Assembly: GCA_022340645.1 (NCBI GenBank)
Contig: JAJDNP010000073.1
Coordinates: forward strand, 1-51,450
Reading direction: 5' to 3'
Length of the DNA stretch: 51,450 nucleotides
DNA from: Gammaproteobacteria bacterium
GTDB taxonomy: Bacteria > Pseudomonadota > Gammaproteobacteria > SZUA-229
Below are positions 25,198 through 31,707 of the stretch, piece after piece. How positions within the stretch are numbered: position 1 is the first letter of the stretch; every line of letters begins with the position of its first letter. Both the position numbers and the translations under genes were made by a program. The notes below the pieces were generated by a model. The model was not told the origin of the DNA. It searched no databases and was given only the letters and a program-made list of their open reading frames with translations.

Positions 25198-27909
25198 ATG
25201 ATAAATCGCATCAAACAGTTTTACACGGCCAGACCCTGGACGGCGCGTTTATTAACCACTTTCATTATCTTTAGCCTGCTGCTCATTGGCATCCGTCTGG
25301 CGTTGTCACCCACTATTATATACGGCGCTAATTCGTGGCTAAAAAAACAGGGAATTGATTCTGCCATTGAAGCCGTCAATATCAACATTTTAGACGGCAC
25401 CGTTTCACTGGTTAATGCCAGGGGCAGTAAAAACAGGCAGCCCATATTCAATATCGGACTGGTTGAAATCCACTGGCAGTGGCGGCCGCTGTCGAAAAAA
25501 ACAATCGTCGTCACCAGGGTCGCGCTCGACTCGCTCAGCGTTAACATTGAGCAATATACTGATGCAATAATCGTAAGCGGTATTAGCATTCCTTTGGGTA
25601 GCTCAGCGGATAAGCCGGTAAAAGAATCGGATGCAGCGGACACGGATGAGGATATAAAAGCCTGGGCTGCATCAATAGGTGAAGTTGTTTTGACTAAGCT
25701 GGATGTCTGCTATTTGCAGCACACATCGCCACTGGATCAATCAGGTGATAATACAAAGTTTATTGACTACTGCATAAACCTGGATGAGATGCGCTGGGCT
25801 GGCACTATCAGTTACGCAACTGACAGTAATCTGCGGGCAAGCGAAACGATACCGGTATCATCTACCGGTGATTTTTCTCTCAATGGCCTTAGCATCACCG
25901 ACAACAGGCTGGGCAAAACTCTGCTGACATCGCAGTCGAACACTTTAAGCAATGTGGTCATTTCCGGCCTGAGCAGGCTGCATATTGATCAGCTGGAAAT
26001 GAATGCACTTTCACTGCTGCAACGTGACGATGACAGGCACATTGATTCGGTTCGGTTTAGCCAGTTAGTGGTTAACGATATTACACTGTCAGATCTCAAC
26101 TCGCTTGCTATTAATAGTGTCAGCGTTAGCAAACCCGGTGTCTACCTCGTCAGGCAGAACCAGACCGACTGGGAATACCAGCAGTGGATCCCGCAGTCCC
26201 CTGGCGGCGATAAGCCTGCTGACAATAATCTACAGCAGGGCGGCGAATCAGCATTCAATTTCTCCCTGAATGACCTGAACATCGCTGATTCCGATTTATG
26301 CTACCTGGACAACGGCACGGCTGTTTATTACTGTCTTACCTTCGAAGACCTGGGCTGGAATGGTTCGGTGAAATACGGCATTCAGCCGTCAGCTGCTAAT
26401 AGCGAAGACCTGCAGGTGAAAGGCGATCTGAAACTCACCCGGCCGGTGATTCACAATCAAACCCTTAACCGCGATTTGCTTAATTTCGCTTCCCTGGCTC
26501 TGGCGGGCGTGGATGCTGCAGGCACCGATAAAGTTTCATTAAACCGGCTTGACCTGAAAAAATTAAATGCACTGCAGCGTGGCGAAAGCCATGATGATAA
26601 TACTGTCTCATTCGACGAGCTGGCAATTGACGATGTCAGGTATACCGCTAGCGGCATCGCGGTTAACACGATAAAGTTAACCGGGCTGGCTAACAATGTT
26701 TCAATAAACAAGGATGGCAAGTGGGAGCATGACAAATGGCTGCCAAACAAGGGAAACAGCGAAACAGAGAAAACTGAAGAGGCAAAAGCGGACGCGGCCG
26801 GTGATGCTAAAGGCGCGACAGCTGGTATAACTGGTGGCGAAAAACCATTTAATATCGCTTTGCATAAACTCGATATTAGTTCTGACGGGAATATGAGGTT
26901 TACAGACAATAGTACGCAGCCTGCCATGGAGGTTGGCCTGCAGAGCCTGGCTTTCGATATCAGCAAGCTGGATTCCACAAAACCCGATACAAACAGTCCA
27001 TTTGAGCTGCAGGCGAAGACCAGCCGGCACAGCACCATTGATCTTAAAGGTACGATCAGGCCATTTGCTGAAAAAGTATCGCTGGCCGCGAAAGGCGAGC
27101 TTAAGGGACTGGACCTGCGTGTTGCCTCGCCCGCAGTTAAAAAGGCCGTTGGCCACATCATTCAAAGCGGGCAGATGGATGCTGATCTCGACCTGAAAGC
27201 AGTTGAGGGACAACTGGACAGCAAAATCTCGCTGTCGCTGTACCAGTTTCAAATCAAGTCAGTCAGTAAAGAGGATGCAAAAAAACTGGACGAAAAGTTC
27301 GGCATGCCTTTAAACCAGGCCCTGGTTCTACTGCGGGATAAAGATGACAGCATACACCTTGATATACCTGTCACGGGCGATATCAATAACCCCAATTTTG
27401 ACCCGATGGATGCAGTCATCAAGGCTACTTCAAAAGCAACGACCGTAACTTTAATTACTTTTTATACGCCTTATGGCCTGATTTATCACGGCGGAAGCAT
27501 GGCTTTAAATCTGGCAACCGCGCTGAACTTTGACCCGATTCAGTTTCCCCCGGGCTCTGCCGAGTTGCTGCAGAGCGGCAAAGAGCAACTGGACGGCCTG
27601 TCAAAATTGTTGACTGAAAAACCAAAGGTTCACCTGACTTTATGCGGTGTCACCAACCAGCAGGATGTGGTGGCCCTGTATCCGCCTGAAGCTAAAAAAG
27701 ATAGCCAGGGCGGCAAGGTGGAAAACAGCAATCCCCCATTATCAAGCGAACAGCTTGAGAAACTTAATCAGCTGGCCAGTGAGCGGCAGAACAACAGCAA
27801 GAACTACCTGGTCAGTCAGCACGGCATTGATCACAGCCGCCTGATTTTATGCGAACCCGAACATAAAACTGAAGCAGATGCGGTCGCGGGTGTGGAGATA
27901 AATATTTAG
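25198..27909 (+). CDS. DUF748 (AsmA-like) envelope protein
   Basis: A 903-residue protein anchored by one N-terminal helix (about 18-37). The rest is predicted beta-rich periplasmic sequence. Pairs of related segments (FSLNGLSITDNRLG, FNFSLNDLNIADSDLCYLDN and FNIALHKLDISSDGNMRFTD) suggest repeated DUF748 units, which belong to the AsmA-like group of bridge-shaped lipid-transport candidates. The C-terminal part (FDPIQFPPGSAELLQSGKEQ, then KVHLTLCGVTNQQDVVAL) looks like a degenerate OmpA-like fold, common in this family. An insert at about 515-545 is rich in Glu, Lys and Ala. It follows plsB by 18 bases, so a role in phospholipid delivery is reasonable but inferred. Confidence 0.85.
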   Translation: MINRIKQFYTARPWTARLLTTFIIFSLLLIGIRLALSPTIIYGANSWLKKQGIDSAIEAVNINILDGTVSLVNARGSKNRQPIFNIGLVEIHWQWRPLSKKTIVVTRVALDSLSVNIEQYTDAIIVSGISIPLGSSADKPVKESDAADTDEDIKAWAASIGEVVLTKLDVCYLQHTSPLDQSGDNTKFIDYCINLDEMRWAGTISYATDSNLRASETIPVSSTGDFSLNGLSITDNRLGKTLLTSQSNTLSNVVISGLSRLHIDQLEMNALSLLQRDDDRHIDSVRFSQLVVNDITLSDLNSLAINSVSVSKPGVYLVRQNQTDWEYQQWIPQSPGGDKPADNNLQQGGESAFNFSLNDLNIADSDLCYLDNGTAVYYCLTFEDLGWNGSVKYGIQPSAANSEDLQVKGDLKLTRPVIHNQTLNRDLLNFASLALAGVDAAGTDKVSLNRLDLKKLNALQRGESHDDNTVSFDELAIDDVRYTASGIAVNTIKLTGLANNVSINKDGKWEHDKWLPNKGNSETEKTEEAKADAAGDAKGATAGITGGEKPFNIALHKLDISSDGNMRFTDNSTQPAMEVGLQSLAFDISKLDSTKPDTNSPFELQAKTSRHSTIDLKGTIRPFAEKVSLAAKGELKGLDLRVASPAVKKAVGHIIQSGQMDADLDLKAVEGQLDSKISLSLYQFQIKSVSKEDAKKLDEKFGMPLNQALVLLRDKDDSIHLDIPVTGDINNPNFDPMDAVIKATSKATTVTLITFYTPYGLIYHGGSMALNLATALNFDPIQFPPGSAELLQSGKEQLDGLSKLLTEKPKVHLTLCGVTNQQDVVALYPPEAKKDSQGGKVENSNPPLSSEQLEKLNQLASERQNNSKNYLVSQHGIDHSRLILCEPEHKTEADAVAGVEINI

Positions 27910-27935
27910 CTTACTGGCGAATCCGTAACAGCCGA

Positions 27936-27951
27936 TGTCAGAAATCTAACA
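27936..27951. promoter_or_regulatory. Candidate enhancer-binding-protein site (TGT-N10-ACA)
   Basis: TGTCAGAAATCTAACA is a dyad with seven of eight base pairs matched outward from the centre. It has the TGT-N10-ACA form used by NifA-type activators and lies about 170 bases upstream of the sigma-54-like promoter at 28119. The link is inferred from spacing and symmetry only. Confidence 0.4.
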
Positions 27952-28118
27952 TTATTGCCTTTCATTCCAGGTGAACTTTTAATAGTTGCCTGCAAGCCTG
28001 AACTAATAGCCGCAATATAACTCAGAAATAGCCCATGCAATTGGCTGCTGTCCTGCAGTTCAGCCCATAAAATTCTTCTACCTCACCCCGATTGTGTAGT
28101 GAGGGACAAGATTTTTAC

Positions 28119-28134
28119 TGGCATATGTTTTGCT
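28119..28134 (+). promoter_or_regulatory. Sigma-54-type promoter upstream of a 33-residue membrane peptide
   Basis: TGGCATATGTTTTGCT matches the -24/-12 consensus TGGCAC-N5-TTGCW at every position except one (T for C). The GG and GC dinucleotides have the required spacing. Transcription would begin near 28145, at the start of the palindrome AGTGAAAA-GTA-TTTTCACT (28143-28161), and the peptide's ribosome-binding site follows at once. Confidence 0.65.
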
Positions 28135-28142
28135 TGGTGAAT

Positions 28143-28161
28143 AGTGAAAAGTATTTTCACT
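28143..28161. promoter_or_regulatory. Perfect palindrome at the presumed transcription start
   Basis: AGTGAAAA-GTA-TTTTCACT is an 8-bp perfect inverted repeat with a three-base centre. It overlaps the start point expected from the sigma-54-like promoter. It could be an operator or, as RNA, a 5'-end hairpin just before the ribosome-binding site. Confidence 0.5.
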
Positions 28162-28179
28162 TAAAAGAGGAGAGATAAA

Positions 28180-28281
28180 ATGATATTAGACACAATGACC
28201 TACGCGGTTATGGCGGTGATAGCGGTATTGTCTTTTGTGGTTATATTATTAGCTTATACTTCTACCAGGCCGACAAAATAG
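28180..28281 (+). CDS. 33-residue predicted membrane peptide
   Basis: ATG at 28180, ending at TAG 28279-28281. The ribosome-binding site AGAGGAGAG is excellent, with optimal spacing. The peptide is one hydrophobic helix (YAVMAVIAVLSFVVILLAY, residues 8-26) with a short acidic start (MILDTM) and a basic tail (TSTRPTK). It is too short for family assignment and I do not recognise it; single-helix peptides of this kind often join membrane complexes such as oxidases or transporters. The sigma-54-like promoter, leader palindrome and terminator at 28351-28375 make it a complete transcription unit, which argues against chance. Confidence 0.7.
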   Translation: MILDTMTYAVMAVIAVLSFVVILLAYTSTRPTK

Positions 28282-28350
28282 CAGTGATGATTATATTGCG
28301 ACCGAGATCGCATTTAGATATCAAACTGAGTCATACACTCTATGACCAAT

Positions 28351-28375
28351 AAGGCCGCCTTTAGCAGACGGCCTT
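28351..28375. terminator. Probable bidirectional terminator
   Basis: AAGGCCG (28351-28357) pairs with CGGCCTT (28369-28375) around an 11-base loop. It lies between the convergent 33-residue peptide gene and the ferritin-like gene. The U tracts are short on both sides, so efficiency is uncertain. Confidence 0.55.
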
Positions 28376-28403
28376 GTAATATGAAAATAAGCGGCAGCTG
28401 CGC

Positions 28404-28691
28404 TTATTCGTGAGCGATAGGTTTGTCGGTGAACAGGTAGTCTTTCAGTTCTTTGTCAAAAGCCGGGTCCTTGCGGCGTATCCATTCCAGTATCATGGAA
28501 GCATGCTCTTTCTCTTCGTCACGGTTATGCGCCAGGATAGCCTTCAGTTCGGCATCTTTGCATGCATTGACACGCTGGTTATACCAGTCAACGGCTTCCA
28601 GTTCTTCCATCAGCGAGACAATCGCCCTGTGCATATTGCGGGTGTCATCGGACAGTTCTTCAACAGGTTCGTGATAACCTTCATTTGCCAT
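28404..28691 (-). CDS. Encapsulated ferritin (EncFtn) homologue without targeting tail
   Basis: A 95-residue ferritin-like protein closely resembling the encapsulated ferritins of Rhodospirillum rubrum and relatives. The core is IVSLMEELEAVDWYNQRV followed by LAHNRDEEKEHASMILEW. Ferroxidase ligands known for EncFtn map to Glu30, Glu60 and His63, with Glu29, Glu32, Trp36 and Tyr37 also kept. These proteins form a decamer whose iron site lies at a dimer interface, and normally carry a C-terminal peptide for loading into an encapsulin shell. Here the protein stops at FTDKPIAHE, with no such peptide, and no shell gene is in the window. The ATG at 28691 has a GGAGAAA ribosome-binding site. It should oxidise Fe(II); how the iron is stored is unclear. 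Confidence 0.88.
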   Translation of the reverse strand: MANEGYHEPVEELSDDTRNMHRAIVSLMEELEAVDWYNQRVNACKDAELKAILAHNRDEEKEHASMILEWIRRKDPAFDKELKDYLFTDKPIAHE

Positions 28692-28719
28692 GTTATTTCT
28701 CCAGTATTTTTATACTAAG

Positions 28720-28770
28720 TTGCAACAGCTGATTGCTATGCATTGTGCATAACAATCAGCCTCGTTGCAA
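28720..28770. promoter_or_regulatory. 51-bp nested palindrome upstream of the EncFtn homologue
   Basis: Three inverted repeats share one centre: TTGCAAC/GTTGCAA (28720-28726, 28764-28770), CTGATTG/CAATCAG (28729-28735, 28753-28759) and ATGCA/TGCAT (28738-28742, 28746-28750). On the minus strand a possible -10 (TATAAA, about 28708-28713) follows it, so the dyad covers the -35 zone. It does not look like a Fur box. It may bind a regulator or form a leader hairpin. Confidence 0.5.
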
Positions 28771-28853
28771 GTGAACAGTAACATCGTGAGATGAATCCAT
28801 TCATGGCAAGAACCTGAATGCACGCTGGTTAAAAAGAAAAAGCATTTAGATTA

Positions 28854-29013
28854 TTCCGCAAATGAACGCAAATACACGCAAATAAAAAACTATTTAAGTC
28901 CATAGATAAAAACATTCTCAGGCTTATAAATATCTGTGTTCATCTGCGTTTATCTGTGGATAATCTATTTTTTGCTTTTAAATATTTGCGTGTATTTGCG
29001 TTCATTTGCGGAA
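28854..29013. repeat. Repeat element copy A: 30-bp perfect inverted repeats made of 10-bp-spaced heptamers
   Basis: The left arm (28854-28883) and right arm (28984-29013) are exact reverse complements over 30 bp. Each is built from three CGCAAAT heptamers spaced exactly 10 bp (starts 28857, 28867, 28877; mirrored at 28984, 28994, 29004). A related triplet, ATCTGYG at 28932, 28942 and 28952, lies between them. There is no open frame. Copies B and C are at 31467-31669 and 40104-40240. Confidence 0.85.
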
Positions 29014-29210
29014 AAAATAGTTTTTCCTGATAGTCTGCACATGGCCGGATTTACTCTGTCATCGTAACTAAATGAAGGTTAGCTTACAGGGCTTAAACTT
29101 GTTTTGTTCTTTTTATTTTAATCCACCTTAAACAAGCCAGAAGCAGTGCCCTTATCATGAGTTTGCTGTGAAAACTTTATGAGCCTGCGCGTTTCTCAGC
29201 TTGGGTGAGC

Positions 29211-29286
29211 GCCGTATTCCCCGCGAGGCGCGGGTCCTGTAATGATGAGATACAAGGACCCCCACCCGGCCGGGAATAGTAACGGC
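29211..29286. other. Multibranched structured segment of unknown type
   Basis: Closing stem: GCCG plus TATTCCC (29211-29221) pair with GGGAATA (29272-29278) and CGGC (29283-29286). Inside are a hairpin CCGCG-AGG-CGCGG (29221-29233, competing for a base or two with its neighbours) and a 9-bp stem GGTCCTGTA/TACAAGGACC with one bulge (29233-29241, 29251-29260). The arrangement is that of a folded RNA or a recombination site. It matches no riboswitch, RNase P, tmRNA or 6S pattern known to me. Confidence 0.45.
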
Positions 29287-29403
29287 ATGTTACGATACAC
29301 GTCCTGAGTTTTGCTTTCTGGCCAGCTAAAACAACAGCTGTTCACAATTATCCCGGCAAAATTAGTCTGGAACAAATTTGAACAGGCTTTGCCTGGCCCA
29401 AAG

Positions 29404-29457
29404 GGCGGGTTACAGGGATGTAATCCGTACAGAAAAGTAACTCGCCGTAAAAGGCGA
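29404..29457 (+). other. Mutually exclusive stems (switch-like segment)
   Basis: GGCGGGTTAC (29404-29413) can pair with GTAACTCGCC (29437-29446) over ten positions including one G-U. The 3' half of that stem, TCGCC (29442-29446), can instead pair with GGCGA (29453-29457). No U tract follows, so it is not an ordinary terminator. The first gene downstream is the 52-residue protein at 29899. Confidence 0.35.
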
Positions 29458-29898
29458 AACTCGCCCGGTCAGAAATATCAACAGTTAAATATTTGAAAAA
29501 AACAACTTTAAACAATACTGGTAGTGTAAATACCGTGCAGAAGGTATCTCACAGCGATAAAAACTCTTGAATTTGACTTTTTAAGGCTTCACGTAATCCA
29601 GGTTAGAGGTTAATAATTCGTTATTTATCAATAACTTCGAAACTTCATTTTGTATTTCAAAAACACTGCGTTTAACCGTGAACTTTTTACTTTTATAACG
29701 TTCAATAAAGTTGATAAATATCAATAATTGGCCCGGTTAATTGTGTTTATATAGCAACGTTGACGAGGTTAATAGTCTGCTGAAGTCAGGGGGATTTCGG
29801 GCTATTATTAATCACCAGCAGCTTTTTAAATGAAATGGGTAAGGTCGTCATCACCGATGACACATAGTGACCGGGCTCTAAAAAAAAGGAGAAAATTT

Positions 29899-30057
29899 GT
29901 GACTGATTCTGAATATTTAAAATGGTTTTACGGCTTGGTGAATAAACCGACATTTGCCGTAGAAGCTGAAAGGGTAGCTAAAATACGCGAACGCCAGAGG
30001 AGAGAAAGAAAAGAAAAGCTGTATTCATTCTCACCGGTCAAGCCTCTAAGCCTGTAA
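29899..30057 (+). CDS. 52-residue charged protein of unknown function
   Basis: GTG start at 29899 preceded by a near-ideal AAAGGAGAAAATTT ribosome-binding region, which decides the start over an in-frame ATG at 29830. The product begins MTDSEYLKWFYGLVNKPTFA, then has a very basic/acidic helix (about 24-42, rich in Arg, Lys and Glu) and a short tail ending VKPLSL. No signal peptide or membrane segment. I do not recognise a family. The charged helix could contact RNA, DNA or another protein. It stands alone, convergent with the TRAP binding-protein gene. Confidence 0.6.
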   Translation: MTDSEYLKWFYGLVNKPTFAVEAERVAKIRERQRRERKEKLYSFSPVKPLSL

Positions 30058-30319
30058 CCAGGTTATTTAATAGCAACACTATATAACAAACCGTATAGAG
30101 GTTTGTTGCTACGCTGTATCCGTTTTATTGGTGGCATATGCCACTGCTGTGAAACTCCATCATGGAACATTTGTCGCAACCAGTTGATATCTGCACAGAT
30201 GGCATTAACGCTGCCAGTTCACCTGGGGGGGACGTATCCAGTCCATAATAATCTGGACGGCCATGAAAATCTGGATAGTCACATTGCCATTGGTGCAGGG
30301 CCGCATTAATCTCAATTAG

Positions 30320-31393
30320 TTAACGCACATTAAAATAGATTTTTTCAGAGATCTCGTTCCAGGCGGCAATCTGCTTGTAGAACTTGCTGTAGGAGTCATG
30401 GATTTTTTTCGCCGCCGAGTTCTTGGCTGCCAGTTCACTGACGACTTCAAGTGATAGCACTTTAAGCCTGGCCAGCACATCATCAGGCAATTTACGAACA
30501 TCCACCTTATGTTTGTTCACCAGGGTATCCAGGGCCTGGTTGTTTTTCGCGGCGAATTCCAGTGACATATCCTGGTTCACGACCTTGCAGGCGTTTTTGA
30601 CAATTACTTTCAGGTCTGCAGCCAAATCTTCATAGGCTTTTTTATTGATGAGAGCCTCCAGCGTTGTGCCAGGCTCATGCCAGCCGGGGTAGTAGTAATA
30701 TTTGGCGGCTTTATGCAAACCGAAAGCCAGGTCATTGTACGGTCCGACCCATTCGGTAGCATCGATTGCGCCGGTTTTCAGTGAAGTGAATAATTCTCCG
30801 CCGGGCAGGTTGACCGGGGTGCCGCCAGCGCGCTTTAATACTTCCCCGCCTAATCCGGGGATACGCATCTTCAGCCCCTCGAGATCTTTCGTGCTGTTGA
30901 TTTCCCTGTTAAACCAGCCTGCCATCTGCACCAGGGTATTGCCCGCCGCTGCCGGGATAATACCGAAAGGTTCGTAGGTTTCCTGCCATAACTCCATGCC
31001 ACCACCGTAATACAACCAGGCGGTCATTTCCTGCCCGTTCATACCAAAAGGTACGGTTGAAAAAAACTGGGCTTCTTCAATTTTCCCTTTCCAGTAATAA
31101 GCCGAGCCGTGGCCCATTTCAGCGGTACCACGCGACACGGCATCAAACACTTCAAAGGCAGGAATTAATTCGCCGGCACCGTAAACTTTTATCTTGATGC
31201 GGCCATCCGTCATTTTGGTAATCAGTTCAGCCAGCTCGTTTGCACCAGTGCCTAAAACCGGGAAGTTTTTCGGCCAGGTAGTGACCATCTTCCATTTTAT
31301 CTTCGTGCCGGCCTTGGCAATCGCGGGGGCGGCTGCCGCGCCAGCCGCAACCGCACCAACACCAGCCTGTTTAATAAAATCACGACGTTTCAT
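30320..31393 (-). CDS. dctP: TRAP transporter substrate-binding protein, TakP-like, Tat-exported
   Basis: A 357-residue periplasmic binding protein. The N-terminus has a twin-arginine signal (KRRDFIKQAGVGAVAAGAAA, cleavage near APAIAKA). The mature part follows TakP, the alpha-keto acid binder: WKMVTTWPKNFPVLGTGAN, VYGAGELIPAFEVFDAVSRG, MAGWFNREINSTKDLEGLKM with the ligand-anchoring Arg region MRIPG, and DATEWVGPYNDLAFGLHKAA followed by YYYYPGW. Monocarboxylates or 2-oxo acids are the likely ligands. The permeases dctQM lie 8 kb away on the other strand; no other TRAP permease is in the window. Repeat copy B separates it from uvrD. Confidence 0.92.
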   Translation of the reverse strand: MKRRDFIKQAGVGAVAAGAAAAPAIAKAGTKIKWKMVTTWPKNFPVLGTGANELAELITKMTDGRIKIKVYGAGELIPAFEVFDAVSRGTAEMGHGSAYYWKGKIEEAQFFSTVPFGMNGQEMTAWLYYGGGMELWQETYEPFGIIPAAAGNTLVQMAGWFNREINSTKDLEGLKMRIPGLGGEVLKRAGGTPVNLPGGELFTSLKTGAIDATEWVGPYNDLAFGLHKAAKYYYYPGWHEPGTTLEALINKKAYEDLAADLKVIVKNACKVVNQDMSLEFAAKNNQALDTLVNKHKVDVRKLPDDVLARLKVLSLEVVSELAAKNSAAKKIHDSYSKFYKQIAAWNEISEKIYFNVR

Positions 31394-31466
31394 ATAATTA
31401 CCTTGTCTATAATTGAAACAGAAGTAACCACATAACTATAAAGGTTACTGCGAAATGTTTATATAT

Positions 31467-31669
31467 TTTTCCGCAAATGCACGCGAATAAACGCAAATTC
31501 ATAGAAATATAAAATAAAAAGCTAATATCAATTTAGTCCTGTTGGGTATTAGTAAAGAATCTAATACATTAATACTATGATGCACTACTTTTAAATATTC
31601 TTTATTGTGGTTTCAAAGCAGTGAAGAATAAAATTATATTTGCGTTTATTCGTGTGCATTTGCGGAAAA
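31467..31669. repeat. Repeat element copy B
   Basis: Left arm 31467-31498 and right arm 31638-31669 are inverted repeats with one mismatch in 32. Heptamers CGCAAAT, CGCGAAT and CGCAAAT start at 31472, 31482 and 31492, again 10 bp apart, and mirror in the right arm (31638, 31648, 31658). The interior is AT-rich and non-coding. The element fills most of the 314-bp gap between uvrD and the TRAP binding-protein gene, and I see nothing else in that gap. Confidence 0.82.
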
Positions 31670-31707
31670 CAGTTTTTCTCTGCGTCTCCGCAGCTAATCT
31701 TTATTTA

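Larger units (their letters stand above)
28692..29898. other. 1.2-kb gene-free accessory spacer
   Basis: Apart from the nested palindrome and repeat copy A, it holds two structured segments (29211-29286 and 29404-29457) and AT-rich sequence with a small hairpin GTTATT-TATC-AATAAC near 29622. I find no coding sequence with a supported start; a 61-codon frame at 29311-29496 has no ribosome-binding site and unlikely composition. Confidence 0.6.

Noticed and set aside
28854-29013. Regular short repeats taken at first for a CRISPR array
   Set aside because: Units are 7 bp with 3-bp gaps and two inverted arms; there are no 28-40 bp repeats with spacers and no cas genes.
29311-29496. 61-codon plus-strand frame
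   Set aside because: No ribosome-binding site, overlaps the switch-like stems, and the translation looks random.
28692-29898. Possible hidden encapsulin shell gene next to the ferritin homologue
   Set aside because: No frame of the needed length (about 270 codons) exists on either strand in this spacer.
30131-30144. Perfect palindrome GTGGCATATGCCAC, possibly a third sigma-54-like element
   Set aside because: GG and GC spacing is one base too long for a -24/-12 promoter and no gene follows in a fitting orientation; probably just a short palindrome.
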